A DNA stretch of 64,000 nt from Acidimicrobiaceae bacterium (GCA_003151955.1 PLZB01000081.1:1-64000), one strand, 5' to 3'. Shown: positions 9,868-18,946, counted from the stretch's first letter. Notes: generated by a model from the sequence alone, not told the origin. A program made the numbers and translations.

Positions 9868-10839
9868 ATGACCGAAGCCACGGCCCGATGCCTCCCTCCC
9901 TCCCGATCGCTCCAGGCGTCCCGGGCGCTCCTGTGCACCGTGGCCCTGGCCGCAGGCCTCCTGACCGCCTGCGGGCGGGCGCCGACATCGACGTCGGCCA
10001 CCGTGGCGCCGGTCCCGCCGGGGTCCTCGACCCAGACCATCACCGTGGGCGGGATCAGCCGGAGCTTCATCGTCTACCGGCCCGCCTCCCTCGGTTCCCC
10101 GGCGCCACTGGTGCTGGTCCTCCACGGCGGCTACGGCAGCGCCCAGCAGGCCCAGAACGCCTACGGCTGGGACGCCCAGGCCGACCGGGACCGGTTCGTC
10201 GTCGCCTACCCCGACGGGATCGACCACGCCTGGAACGCCGGGGGCGGGTGTTGCGGCAAGCCCGCCTCCGAGGGCATCGACGATGTCGCCTTCATCACCG
10301 AGGTGGTGGCCACCATCGGCCGGGAGATCCCTGTCGACAGCACCCGGACGTTCGCCACCGGCATCTCCAACGGCGGGATCATGGCCTACCGGCTGGCCTG
10401 TGAGACCACCCTCTTCGCCGCCATCGGACCCGACTCGGCCACCATGCTCGGTCCCTGCCCCTCTCCCGCCCCCCTGTCGGTCATCGCCGTCCACGGCACC
10501 GCCGACGCCCGGATCCCCTACAACGGTGGCCAGGGCAGCGGCCCGGCCCGGATCGACGGTCCGGCCGTCCCCGCCCTGAACGCCACCTGGCGGGCCACCG
10601 ACGGCTGCGCACCGCCGGTGACATCGGTGGCCGGGGCCGTCACCACCTCGGTGGCCACCTGCCCGGACGGCCGGGCCGTCGAGCTGGTCACCATCGCCGG
10701 GGCCGGCCAACAGTGGCCCGGGGCGCCGGACCGGCCCGTCCTCCAGAAGCTCCTCGGCCTCGATCCCCCCTCCACCGCCCTGGACGCCACCGCCGCCATC
10801 TGGGCCTACTTCGCCGCCCATCCCCGACCGACGACCTGA
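9868..10839 (+). CDS. LpqC/PHB-depolymerase-like esterase lipoprotein
   Basis: A 323-residue lipoprotein with a signal peptide ending in the lipobox LLTAC (Cys35). An alpha/beta-hydrolase domain of the polyhydroxybutyrate depolymerase/feruloyl esterase type follows: VLHGGYGS oxyanion loop, nucleophile Ser167 in TGISNGG, and HGTAD carrying a likely acid. The usual catalytic His in the family's 'GxGHxWPG' block appears here as GAGQQWPG, with Gln281 at the His position, so activity is doubtful. CACAGT lies six bases before ATG 9868, consistent with a leaderless start, and no Shine-Dalgarno sequence is seen. It stands alone between the LOG gene and the ABM-like gene. Confidence 0.82.
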   Translation: MTEATARCLPPSRSLQASRALLCTVALAAGLLTACGRAPTSTSATVAPVPPGSSTQTITVGGISRSFIVYRPASLGSPAPLVLVLHGGYGSAQQAQNAYGWDAQADRDRFVVAYPDGIDHAWNAGGGCCGKPASEGIDDVAFITEVVATIGREIPVDSTRTFATGISNGGIMAYRLACETTLFAAIGPDSATMLGPCPSPAPLSVIAVHGTADARIPYNGGQGSGPARIDGPAVPALNATWRATDGCAPPVTSVAGAVTTSVATCPDGRAVELVTIAGAGQQWPGAPDRPVLQKLLGLDPPSTALDATAAIWAYFAAHPRPTT

Positions 10840-11015
10840 GAGCGGACGGTGGGCGCGCCACCACCACCGGTCACCGACAGGCGGCGGCCGGGCCGACCGC
10901 TCCGGGCCGACTTCCCAACCGGAGGCGAGGGTCGCCCCACAGCGGTCCCGGAGCGGGCAAGATAGGAGCAGGGACCATCCCCACGAACCCGGCGGCACGC
11001 CGTAAGGAGGATCCA

Positions 11016-11285
11016 GTGATCTTGATGTCAATCCAACACAGGGTGAAGGACTACGACGCCTGGCGGAAGGCCTTCGACGGCCTGGCCGAGCTCCGGACCA
11101 AGGGCGGCGCCTCCGAGGTCGTCGTCATGCGGGCCAAGAACCGGCCCAACCTGATCCTGGTGACCTCGAAGTTCGCCACCGTCGAGGAGGCCCAGGCGCT
11201 CAACCAAAACCCGGAGCGGGCCGAGGCCATGAAGGGCGCCGGGGTGATCCCGCCGGTCCGGGTGGAGTTCTACGAAGAGGCCTGA
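11016..11285 (+). CDS. Small ABM-like dimeric alpha/beta-barrel protein
   Basis: An 89-residue soluble protein resembling the antibiotic-biosynthesis-monooxygenase/ferredoxin-like fold: ILMSIQHRVKDYDAWRKAF at the start, then alternating strands and helices ending in PPVRVEFYEEA. Members act as cofactor-free monooxygenases or small ligand binders; no substrate can be named. GTG 11016 is chosen because AAGGAGG ends five bases upstream; the in-frame ATG 11025 is too far from it. The last 16 bases overlap the 3' end of the convergent SRPBCC gene. Confidence 0.72.
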   Translation: MILMSIQHRVKDYDAWRKAFDGLAELRTKGGASEVVVMRAKNRPNLILVTSKFATVEEAQALNQNPERAEAMKGAGVIPPVRVEFYEEA

Positions 11286-11740
11286 GCGGCCAGCTCTTCG
11301 ATCCGCTCCAGGGTCTTCTCCATGTTCTTCCTGGTCTTGGCGGGCAGCCCGCCGAGCTTCAGGAAGGGTCGTTGCCTGTCCTCGGAGATGTCCCAGCTCT
11401 CACGGACACGGGTCCCCCCGTCGACGGGTTCCAGCTCGTAGCGCCAGATCCGGCCGGCCAGGAATTTCCCCATGAAGCCCGGGGGCCTGGCCTGCCAGGC
11501 GATCCGACGGTTCTCCTCGTACTCGATGACGGTGTTCACCATCGAGTACTTCACGCCCATCTGCATGTCCATCCCGAATTGGCTGCCCCGGCCGAGCCGC
11601 TCCGGCGTGTCGGCCTTGGCCTGCTTGACCGTCCCCGACCCGTCGATGTCGGGATGCCGCGACGCGTCGGCCACCAGGCCGAAGATCGCCTCGGGCGGGG
11701 CCGGGATGACCCGCTCCACCGTGACCACGTTGCCGTCCAT
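11270..11740 (-). CDS. SRPBCC (START/CoxG-like) ligand-binding protein
   Basis: A 156-residue cytoplasmic protein of the polyketide cyclase/SRPBCC superfamily. It shows the typical opening VERVIPAPPEAIFGLVADASRHPDIDGS, a central strand run with RIAWQARPPGF, and a long C-terminal helix containing MEKTLERIEELA. Such proteins bind hydrophobic ligands in a helix-grip pocket; the ligand is unknown. ATG 11740 is preceded by GGAGG at a five-base distance and is preferred to ATG 11752, which contains that ribosome binding site. It converges on and overlaps the ABM-like gene by 16 bases. Confidence 0.82.
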   Translation of the reverse strand: MDGNVVTVERVIPAPPEAIFGLVADASRHPDIDGSGTVKQAKADTPERLGRGSQFGMDMQMGVKYSMVNTVIEYEENRRIAWQARPPGFMGKFLAGRIWRYELEPVDGGTRVRESWDISEDRQRPFLKLGGLPAKTRKNMEKTLERIEELAAQASS

Positions 11741-11847
11741 TGCAACCTCCATCTGACCGGTGCCCCGGGAACCGTCGGGGCCTGTCCCGACAGCTTCCTC
11801 CGGCCCCGGTTCCCTCCGCCAACCCGGCCGGCCGGCCGCTCTGCTGG

Positions 11848-13116
11848 TCAGGGGCGGCGGCCGTTGGGCATGATGCCGCCGGTGCCCCACTGGACCAGGT
11901 CGTTGAGCTGGACCTGGTCGCCGGTCGCCTCGACGATCCGGCCGCCACCGACGTAGATGGCGGTGTGGTCGACCGAGGACCAGTCGGCGGGGGTGGGGTT
12001 GTTCAGGGTGGTGGCCCAGAAGACCAGGTCCCCGGCCTGGAGGTCGCCCATGGCCACGAACGTGCCGGCTGTCTCGTACTGGTTGTTGGCCACCCGGGCG
12101 AAGCCGATCCCGGCCCCGTGCTCCCAGGAGGCCAGGGCCAGGCCGGAGCAGTCGTAGCCGACGGGCCCGTTCCCACCCCAGATGTAGGGCTTCCCGAGCT
12201 GGGCGAAGGCGAAGAGGACGGCCCGGTCGCCCGGAGTCACCCCGCTGAACATGAGCCCCTGGGCGGCTGGCGTCCCCCGGGCGTCGCCGAAGGTGTGGGC
12301 GGTGCCGTTCTGGTCGAAGATCCAGTAGCCCTTGTCGTCCCGGGTGGCGACCACCCGCTGGGCCGGGTCAGGGGTGGGGGCGCCACCCATCGAGCCGTAG
12401 AAGCCGGCGTCGCCGAAGGAGAAGATCCCCCCGTCCGAGGCGATCATCCAATAGCCCTTCCCGTCCCCGGTGGCCGTCATCCCCACGATGGGCTTCTGGA
12501 GGGAGATCCCCCCCGTCGACCCCGAGAAGACAGCGTCACCGAAGGAGAAGATCCCCCCGTCGGAGGCCACCTCCCAGTAGCCCTTCCCATCCGGGGTGAG
12601 GGCGATCCCCACGATGGTCCGGTTGAGGGGATGGCCCCCCATCGACCCGTAGAAGGGGACGCCGAAGGCGAAGATCCCCCCGTCGGAGGCCACCTCGTAG
12701 TACCCGGACACTCCTGCGGAGGGCGACGGCGCCATGGCCACGATGGGCTGAGCCAGGTAGTGGCCGCCCATGGAACCGGCGAAGGCGGCGTCGCCGTAGG
12801 CGAACATCCCCCCGTCGGAAGCCACCTCCCAATAGCCCCGGCTGTCGACGGTGGGGGTGATCCCCACGATCGGTGCGGCCAGGACCCCCAGGTCGGCGGC
12901 TTCGCCGTAGTAGGTCGGCCCGTAGTTCCAGATCATCCCCGACGCCGTGGCCAGCCAGAAGTTCGTCAGAGTCGGGCTCCCGAGGGCCCCGGTGTAGGCG
13001 GCGGCCGTGTCGGGAGTGGTCGGTGCGGCGGCCCCGGCCGGCGGGCCCGTCAGGACTAGGAGGCCGGGGAGGCCCAGGAGCAGGGCCATTCCGGCCGCAC
13101 GCAGTTTGCCGACCAT
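11848..13116 (-). CDS. Secreted NlpC/P60 peptidase with SDGGIF repeats
   Basis: A 422-residue secreted protein. After a signal peptide ending near AGAAAP, residues 45-290 hold about six copies of the YWxVASDGGIFxFGDAxFxGSMGG repeat, the same family as in the gene at 2819. The C-terminal 130 residues are an NlpC/P60 domain with GKPYIWGG, the nucleophile Cys323 in YDCSGL, and His384 in DHTAIYVG. It probably cuts peptide bonds in peptidoglycan stems; the propeller-like repeats may bind the cell surface. ATG 13116 is preceded by GAGGACAGAGG. It is divergent from the secreted protein at 13297. Confidence 0.88.
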   Translation of the reverse strand: MVGKLRAAGMALLLGLPGLLVLTGPPAGAAAPTTPDTAAAYTGALGSPTLTNFWLATASGMIWNYGPTYYGEAADLGVLAAPIVGITPTVDSRGYWEVASDGGMFAYGDAAFAGSMGGHYLAQPIVAMAPSPSAGVSGYYEVASDGGIFAFGVPFYGSMGGHPLNRTIVGIALTPDGKGYWEVASDGGIFSFGDAVFSGSTGGISLQKPIVGMTATGDGKGYWMIASDGGIFSFGDAGFYGSMGGAPTPDPAQRVVATRDDKGYWIFDQNGTAHTFGDARGTPAAQGLMFSGVTPGDRAVLFAFAQLGKPYIWGGNGPVGYDCSGLALASWEHGAGIGFARVANNQYETAGTFVAMGDLQAGDLVFWATTLNNPTPADWSSVDHTAIYVGGGRIVEATGDQVQLNDLVQWGTGGIMPNGRRP

Positions 13117-13296
13117 GCCTCTGTCCTCGGCCCGACTGCCGCTGGTCTTGAGACCGCCGGCTGTAGCGACCTCGAGTTGTGCCTTCCGTGGGTTCGACCC
13201 CGGTGGCGACTCCCACCCGTCCTGGCTGCCATCATGGGGGCCGAGCCGATCGACCCGGGACCCCTCCGGGTACGGACGGCGCAAGGAGACCGAACC

Positions 13297-13797
13297 ATGT
13301 CCTCGACCGATCGTCGACAGCCGGCGGCCCGGCGGCGCCTCGCCACCGGGGCCGGCCTCGCGCTGGTGGTCTCGTCGGCGATCGTGGTCGTCCCGGCCTT
13401 CCCGGCCGCGGCCAAGACGACCTCCCTGGCGGCCCACTGCCCAAAGGGATGGGTGGTGGCCACCTATCTGAAGCAGCGGGTCAACAAGGTGGCGGCCAGC
13501 ACGACCACCGGGTCGACCGGCACCAAGCGGACCTGCACCTACCACTTCGGCCGTGTTCCCGTGCCGGACACGATCATCATCGGCGCACCGGTCACGAAGG
13601 CCCAGTTCCTGGCGTCCGAGCCCACCGCCGGCAGCGGAGTCAGCTTCGCCACCGTGTCCGGGCTCGGGACAGCCGCCTGGGTGATCGTGCCGGGGAACGG
13701 CCTCTCCATGTTGCGGGGGACGACGGACATCGTGATCGAGGCGCCTAGCACCACCGACGCCGAGTTGGAGGCCCTGGCCCGGAAGATCCCCGCCTGA
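13297..13797 (+). CDS. Small secreted protein of unknown function
   Basis: A 166-residue protein. Residues 1-40 form a signal peptide (twin Arg at RRR, hydrophobic core LALVVSSAIVVV, cleavage after FPAAA). The mature part has two cysteines, HCPKGW and RTCTYHF, which may pair, and ends in a helix with ELEALARKIPA. AAGGAG lies eight bases before ATG 13297, a strong reason for this start. It is divergent from the NlpC/P60 gene and convergent with ku. The family was not recognised. Confidence 0.78.
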   Translation: MSSTDRRQPAARRRLATGAGLALVVSSAIVVVPAFPAAAKTTSLAAHCPKGWVVATYLKQRVNKVAASTTTGSTGTKRTCTYHFGRVPVPDTIIIGAPVTKAQFLASEPTAGSGVSFATVSGLGTAAWVIVPGNGLSMLRGTTDIVIEAPSTTDAELEALARKIPA

Positions 13798-13844
13798 GCA
13801 CCTGATCGGCCCGAAACGCCCAGCCGGCCCAGGAGGCGAAAGCC

Positions 13845-14810
13845 TCAGGAGGCCTTCCGCCGGCTCCGGGAGGCCACCGCATGGGCCGTGGTCGCCTTCA
13901 CCGTCTTCGCCGCCCCCGCCCGCCCCGTCTTGGCCGCGGCGGGGGCCTTCTTGGCGGCCGGAGCCTTCTTGGCGGCCGGAGCCCGCTTGGTGGCCTTGGC
14001 CGTCCCGACCGACCTGGAGTCGGCCTGGCGGCTCTGGGCCGCCTCCACGCTGGCCTGGAGGGCGGCCAGGAGGTCGACGACGGGGGCCGGATCGGACCGG
14101 ACTGCCCCGGTCAGGACCTCCTCGCCCGAGCGCTTCCGCTCGATGAGCTCCTCGACCCGCTGCCGGTAGGTGTCGTGGTACTGCTCGGGCACCCAGTCGG
14201 CCGTCATGGAATTGATGAGGAGCTTGGCCGCCTCGAGCTCCCGGGGTTGGAATTCGGCCGTCACCGGGATGGTGTCGATCTCCTTCACGGGATCCCGGAC
14301 CTCGTCGGCGAAGTACATCGTCTCGAGAGCGAGGACCTGGCGGTCGGGCCGGACGGCGACCAGGTACTGCTTGGCCCGCATCACGAAGCTGGCGATCCCG
14401 ACCTTCCGGGACTCCCGCATGGCCTCGAGGAGGAGGCCGTAGGCCTTCTCGGCCGATTCGTTCGTGGGACCCAGGTAGTAGGTCTTCTGGTAGAAGATGG
14501 GGTCGATATCGTCGAGGTCGACGAAGTCGACGATGTCGATGGTCCGGGACCGGCCCGGCTCGACCGACTCCATCTCCTCGGAGGTGACGATCACGTAGTC
14601 CCCGCCGCCGACGTCGTAGCCCTTCACGATCTGGCCGTAGTCGACCTCTTCCCCGGTCCGCTCGTTGACGCGCTTGTTCCGGATCCGGTCCGACGTCCCG
14701 GCCTGGAACTGGTTGAAGTGGATGCTCTTGTCGTCGGTGGCCGAGAAGATCCCCACCGGGACGTTCACCAGGCCGAAGCTGAGCGACCCGGTCCAGATGG
14801 CCCGTGCCAT
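13845..14810 (-). CDS. ku: Ku protein (non-homologous end joining)
   Basis: A 321-residue homodimeric bacterial Ku that binds DNA ends and recruits LigD. It starts MARAIWTGSLSFGLVNVPVG, the family signature, and continues with the beta-barrel DNA-encircling core through residue 255. Typical segments are YYLGP and the ALETMYFADEVRDP region. The tail from residue 280 is rich in Ala and Lys with AAKKAPAAKK repeats, as in many actinobacterial Ku proteins, where the basic extension adds DNA affinity. GGAGG lies five bases before ATG 14810. No ligD gene is present in the window. It is divergent from the gene at 14953. Confidence 0.96.
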   Translation of the reverse strand: MARAIWTGSLSFGLVNVPVGIFSATDDKSIHFNQFQAGTSDRIRNKRVNERTGEEVDYGQIVKGYDVGGGDYVIVTSEEMESVEPGRSRTIDIVDFVDLDDIDPIFYQKTYYLGPTNESAEKAYGLLLEAMRESRKVGIASFVMRAKQYLVAVRPDRQVLALETMYFADEVRDPVKEIDTIPVTAEFQPRELEAAKLLINSMTADWVPEQYHDTYRQRVEELIERKRSGEEVLTGAVRSDPAPVVDLLAALQASVEAAQSRQADSRSVGTAKATKRAPAAKKAPAAKKAPAAAKTGRAGAAKTVKATTAHAVASRSRRKAS

Positions 14811-14952
14811 GGGCACCTCCTCTCCCCGGCTGATCACTCTACCCCCACCTGCCACACGGAAACAATGCCTGAGCAGGGCTTTGGCTTCCCGGTCCGCCGC
14901 CGACCGGACCCGGATCCACCACTGCGTTACACCCCCCGGGCACACTGGGACC

Positions 14953-15333
14953 GTGCCTGCAGCTGCCCTGGACCGGAGTTCCGCCACCCGCCACTTCGCC
15001 GTGGCGGCCGCCCGGGGGATCGCCAGCCTGGAACCGACCGACCTGGTGGAGGGGAACCTGACCCTCCCGTTGGGGTTGAGCGCCTGGATGCGCCTGGCCG
15101 GCCTCGACCTGGCCGAGGCCCGCGACGTCCTGCTGATCCTGAGGTCCCGACTCCTCGAGACCTCGGGTCTCGACCGGGCCAGCGAGCCGGTCCCGCTCCT
15201 GGCCGGCGACGAACGGACCGCGGTGCTGGCCCTGGCTGTGTACCTGGAGGGCCTGGTGGCCCGGGCGTCCCGTCGGGCCGGTACCAGCCGGGAGCAGTCG
15301 GCCGAGCTGGCCCTGGCCGCCCTGGACGGCTGA
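14953..15333 (+). CDS. Conserved-looking helical protein of unknown function
   Basis: A 126-residue, mostly helical, Ala/Leu/Arg-rich soluble protein with no recognised domain. GTG 14953 has CACACT exactly six bases upstream and no clear Shine-Dalgarno sequence, fitting a leaderless transcript. It is divergent from ku across a 142-base gap. Coding character is supported by GC-rich third positions throughout the frame and by the promoter placement. No function is inferred. Confidence 0.62.
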   Translation: MPAAALDRSSATRHFAVAAARGIASLEPTDLVEGNLTLPLGLSAWMRLAGLDLAEARDVLLILRSRLLETSGLDRASEPVPLLAGDERTAVLALAVYLEGLVARASRRAGTSREQSAELALAALDG

Positions 15334-15373
15334 GCAGCCGGTTACGGTCAGCCCGACCGACTACAACGGGGGG

Positions 15374-16858
15374 ATGCGGGCCACCTCCGAATCACGGCGT
15401 CGACAGGCCCGACCACGGTTCCGCCCCGGCACAGTTGCCGTCGTCGGCTTGGGCCTGACCCTGGCCGTCACGTCCTGTGGCGGGGGGAGCACGTCTGGGC
15501 CCTCGAGCACCACCTCGTCCACCGCGCCGGGTTCGACATCACCCCCGACGGCTCCCGGGTCGACCACCACCACAGCCGGGACCCCGGCGGGGTCCTGGAC
15601 CACCTACGGCGGGAACGCCGCCCACAGCTCCCTGGACCCGACCGACCCGCCCCGGACGGCTGCGCCGGCCCACCTGTGGACCTCGCCCACCCTGGACGGC
15701 GCCGTCTACGGGGAGCCCCTCCTCTGGCAGGGGTCGGTCTACGTCGGTACCGAGAACAACACCGTCTACGCCCTCTCGGGTGCCGACGGGACCATCGAGT
15801 GGAAGTCGCACCTGGCCTCGCCGGTCGACGGGGGGACGCTCCCCTGCGGTAACATCACCCCGGTCGGGATCACCTCCACCATGGTCCTCGACCCGGCCAC
15901 CGGCATTCTCTACGCCTCAGCCGAGGTGGAAACGGGGGGAGGGGTGGGCCATGAGCTCTACGCCCTGTCCACCACCAGCCGGGGCGTCATCTGGGACCGG
16001 GACCTGGACCAGCCCGGCTGGGAGGCGGACGCCCAGCTCCAACGGCCCGCCCTGGCCCTCGACGACGGCCGGGTCCTGGTCGGGTTCGGGGGGAACTACG
16101 GGGACTGCAACCGTTACCACGGATGGGTCGTCGGGGTCCCGGCCTCGGGCACAGGCGACCTCCTCACCTACCGGGTCCCGACCGCCAACGAGGGGGCCAT
16201 CTGGGCCCCGGGGGGGATCGTCGTCGACGGCGCCGGGAACGTCTGGGTGGCCACCGGCAACGGGAGCGCCTCCTCGGGCCAGGCCTTCGACCACGGCGAC
16301 GCCGTCATCGAGCTCTCCCCCACCCTCAGCGAGCTCCAGGTCTTCGCCCCCTCGGACTGGGCCCAGGACAATGAACAGGACCTCGACCTGGGGTCGACAG
16401 CCCCGGTCCTCACCGCCGACGGCCAGGTCTTCGAGGTCGGGAAGAATGCCACCGGCTTCCTCCTGAGCGCTACCCATCTGGGCGGGGTGGGGGGCCAGGA
16501 GACCTCACTCGACACCTGCTTCTCCTCCGGCGCCGTCGCCTACGCCAGCCCCGACCTCTACGTCCCATGCAGCAACGACGGCTCCGTGGCCCAGGTCGTC
16601 GAGGGACCGGGGACGCTCCGGCGGGGGTGGACCTGGAAGGCGCCGGGCGGCAGCGTCTGGTCGCCCACCGTCGCCGGCGGCCTGGTCTGGGTGGTGAGCG
16701 ACTCGGGGCCGACCCTGTTCGCGGTCGACACCTCGACCGGGACGACCCGATTCCGGACGACCCTGGCCACCGGCACCCCACCCCACTTCGTCGGGGTCAC
16801 CGCCGCCGGAGGGCTCATCCTGGTGGCCGGAACGAAAGCGGTCGAGGCCTTCCGGTAG
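15374..16858 (+). CDS. PQQ-type beta-propeller lipoprotein
   Basis: A 494-residue lipoprotein. The signal peptide ends in the lipobox LAVTSC (Cys35), followed by a Ser/Thr/Pro/Gly-rich linker to about residue 75. A beta-propeller of the PQQ-dehydrogenase/BamB type then fills the protein, with blades such as SVYVGTENNTVYALSGADGTIEWK and a last blade ending LILVAGTKAVEAF. No PQQ-ligand set can be confirmed, so a structural or binding role on the cell surface is as likely as catalysis. TACAAC lies six bases before ATG 15374 and six Gs separate it from the start. It converges with the GNAT gene with no gap. Confidence 0.83.
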   Translation: MRATSESRRRQARPRFRPGTVAVVGLGLTLAVTSCGGGSTSGPSSTTSSTAPGSTSPPTAPGSTTTTAGTPAGSWTTYGGNAAHSSLDPTDPPRTAAPAHLWTSPTLDGAVYGEPLLWQGSVYVGTENNTVYALSGADGTIEWKSHLASPVDGGTLPCGNITPVGITSTMVLDPATGILYASAEVETGGGVGHELYALSTTSRGVIWDRDLDQPGWEADAQLQRPALALDDGRVLVGFGGNYGDCNRYHGWVVGVPASGTGDLLTYRVPTANEGAIWAPGGIVVDGAGNVWVATGNGSASSGQAFDHGDAVIELSPTLSELQVFAPSDWAQDNEQDLDLGSTAPVLTADGQVFEVGKNATGFLLSATHLGGVGGQETSLDTCFSSGAVAYASPDLYVPCSNDGSVAQVVEGPGTLRRGWTWKAPGGSVWSPTVAGGLVWVVSDSGPTLFAVDTSTGTTRFRTTLATGTPPHFVGVTAAGGLILVAGTKAVEAFR

Positions 16859-17320
16859 TCACTCCAGGAGGAGCTTGAAGCCCTCGTGGCTCTCCTCGAA
16901 GCCGTGGCGGAGGTAGAAGCGGTGGGCGTCGACCCGGGCCTTGTTCGAGGTCAGCTGGACCCGGAAGCAGCCCGCCGCCCGGGCCCGTTCCACGGCCGCA
17001 GCCAGGAGGACGGCCCCGATGCCCCGGGCCCGGTGGTCGGGGTGGACGTGCATCGACTCGATCTCGGCGCAGCGGCCGCCCCGGTGCTGGAGGTGGCGGA
17101 AGACGATCAGCTGGAAGAGCCCGACCACGGTGCCGTCCAGCTCGGCCACCAGGACGTCCCCGGGCCCGGCATCGATCTCGGCCAGGGCGGCGGCGTAGGG
17201 GGCGAGGTCGGTCGGGTCCTCCTGGTCGGGCCGGAGGCTCCCGTGGCCGAGGATCTCCACGATCCGGGCCAGGTCGACGGGTCGGGCCGGGCGGATCGAG
17301 ATCTCGGGAGGCGACGCCAT
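16859..17320 (-). CDS. GNAT-family N-acetyltransferase
   Basis: A 153-residue cytoplasmic acetyl-CoA-dependent acetyltransferase. It begins EISIRPARPVDLARIVEIL and has the motif-A acetyl-CoA loop HPDHRARGIGAVLL near residue 95, then SNKARVDAHRFYLRHGFEES, the motif-B region usual in this family. The substrate is unknown; the last part resembles amino-group acetylases acting on small molecules. ATG 17320 has CAGACT six bases upstream and no Shine-Dalgarno sequence, suggesting a leaderless message. Convergent with the propeller lipoprotein and divergent from the desaturase. Confidence 0.88.
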   Translation of the reverse strand: MASPPEISIRPARPVDLARIVEILGHGSLRPDQEDPTDLAPYAAALAEIDAGPGDVLVAELDGTVVGLFQLIVFRHLQHRGGRCAEIESMHVHPDHRARGIGAVLLAAAVERARAAGCFRVQLTSNKARVDAHRFYLRHGFEESHEGFKLLLE

Positions 17321-17466
17321 CGAGCCAGTCTGCCCCGGCCCGGGAACCGCCCACATCGGAGGCGGCCGGCGTGGGAGACTGGGATCACCTCGGTTCAGAT
17401 TGCCGCCGGCGCCGGGTCCGCCTCCGTGGCGCGTTTCACCTGGTGACACCGACCGAAAGACCTGAC

Positions 17467-18510
17467 ATGCACGCTCTGGGCGACGTTCTGCCGGCAGAAC
17501 CGACTTCGAACCGGGAGGACTACGCCGAGTTGTCCCGGCAGGTCCGGGACCGGGGGCTCCTGGGACGGCGGCGGGGCTACTACGCCATCAAGATCGCGGC
17601 GACGGTCGCCGCCATGGGCGTGCTGATGATCCTGGCCTTCCTCATCGGGGACAGCTGGTGGAACCTCCTCGTGGCCGTCGGCCTCGCCTTCGCCCTGGTC
17701 CAGGTGGGTTTCATCGGCCACGACGCCGGCCACAACCAGATCTTCGTCCGCCGCCGCTACAACCGGCTGATCGGGCTCCTCGTCACCAACCTCCTGACCG
17801 GGTTCAGCTTCAGCTGGTGGCTGGCCAAGCACAACAGCCACCACGCCTACACCAACCGGACGGACAAGGACCCCGACGTCGCCGCCGGTGCGCTCGTCTA
17901 CACCCCGGACCAGGTCGAGGCCCGGGGCCGGTTCGGCCGGTGGTTCGGCCGGATCCAGGCGCTGGCGCTCGTGCCGCTCATGTTCCTCGAGGCCGTCAAC
18001 CTCCACGTCGCCAGCATCACCTCCCTGGCCCGGAACAGGAACCGGTCAGCCCTGCTCGAGACGGGGCTCCTCGCCGTCCACATCGCCGCCTTCTTCGTGG
18101 CCCCCTTCCTGGTCCTCTCCCCGCTCCGGGCCGTGGTCTTCATCGCCGTGACCCAGTCTCTCTTCGGCTTCTACCTCGGGGCCAGCTTCGTCACCAACCA
18201 CGTCGGGATGCCGACCATGGCGGGCCGGGGCGACCTCGGGTTCCTCCGCCACCAGGTCCTCACCTCCCGGAACCTCACCGGCCCGTCGATCAGCGGCTTC
18301 GTCTTCGGGGGGCTCGACACCCAGATCGAGCACCACCTCTTCCCGTCCATGCCCCGGGCCAACCTCCGCCGGGCCCGGGAGATGGTACGGCCCTTCTGCG
18401 CCGAGCGCCGGATCGCCTACGCCGAGCAGAGCCCCTGGCGGGCCTACCGGGACGTGATGCGCCACCTCTGGGCCGTTGGGGCGGGTCGGGGAGCCGCTGC
18501 GCTGGACTGA
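17467..18510 (+). CDS. Membrane fatty-acid desaturase
   Basis: A 347-residue integral membrane di-iron enzyme. The three histidine boxes are complete: HDAGH at residues 85-89, HNSHH at 122-126, and QIEHH at 286-290, between hydrophobic helices. The third box with Gln as its first residue is typical of front-end or linoleoyl-CoA-like desaturases and of the mycobacterial DesA3 group. It introduces a cis double bond into an acyl chain using O2 and an electron donor not encoded next to it. ATG 17467 is chosen; in-frame GTG 17443 is possible. Likely role: adjusting membrane lipid fluidity. Confidence 0.92.
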   Translation: MHALGDVLPAEPTSNREDYAELSRQVRDRGLLGRRRGYYAIKIAATVAAMGVLMILAFLIGDSWWNLLVAVGLAFALVQVGFIGHDAGHNQIFVRRRYNRLIGLLVTNLLTGFSFSWWLAKHNSHHAYTNRTDKDPDVAAGALVYTPDQVEARGRFGRWFGRIQALALVPLMFLEAVNLHVASITSLARNRNRSALLETGLLAVHIAAFFVAPFLVLSPLRAVVFIAVTQSLFGFYLGASFVTNHVGMPTMAGRGDLGFLRHQVLTSRNLTGPSISGFVFGGLDTQIEHHLFPSMPRANLRRAREMVRPFCAERRIAYAEQSPWRAYRDVMRHLWAVGAGRGAAALD

Positions 18511-18934
18511 GGCGGGCCGCCCGGGCCCAGGGGTACTTGGTGTGGCCACCGCCCATGGGCCGCCTCGACGACGGGGGGCCCCGGCAACCCTCCCGGCCGG
18601 ACCGTCTGCCTAGGCCACGGGGGTGGTGGTCGTCGGCTTCCCGGGCAGCGCCGTCGGGGGAGCGGCGGCGGCGGCCGTCCGGGCCGGCGTCCAGTAGGCC
18701 AGCTCCTGGGCGGCCGAGAACCTGGACCGACCCGCCGGTAGCGGAACCGCTCACGTGTGCCTGGGATGGGATCAGAAGGCGGTGGCACCGGGGAGGACGG
18801 CTGCGGCCATCAGGGCCGCCACGCGGGCTACCAACCATCAGGGCCAGACGGTGTCTCCGGGTGCAGGCCGGTAACAGCCCTGGTGACAGGTGACTCCCTT
18901 CGGGGGCGAGGCGGCCGCTCGCCCCTAGATTCGC
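18511..18934 (+). other. Gene-poor stretch with a possible minus-strand gene remnant
   Basis: No intact gene is visible in these 424 bases. On the minus strand a frame that ends with TAG at 18610-18612 is open for about 45 codons back to 18747 and reads like the C-terminus of a secreted protein (SAAQELAYW, then an Ala run, then PTTTTPVA). It has no start and is blocked upstream by a TGA, so it is at most a remnant. The last 180 bases lead to the TATAAT promoter of the MerR/nucleotidyltransferase gene. Confidence 0.35.
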
Positions 18935-18940
18935 TATAAT
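18935..18940 (+). promoter_or_regulatory. TATAAT -10 box for a leaderless mRNA
   Basis: A perfect TATAAT ends seven bases before the A of ATG 18947, so transcription should start at or next to the start codon. No Shine-Dalgarno sequence is present. The -35 region has no TTGACA-like match. Confidence 0.7.
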
Positions 18941-18946
18941 CGCTTG

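Noticed and set aside
18510..18946. Intact gene in the gap after the desaturase
   Set aside because: Frames are short, lack starts, and the only protein-like stretch (ending at 18610 on the minus strand) is cut by a stop upstream; kept only as a remnant.
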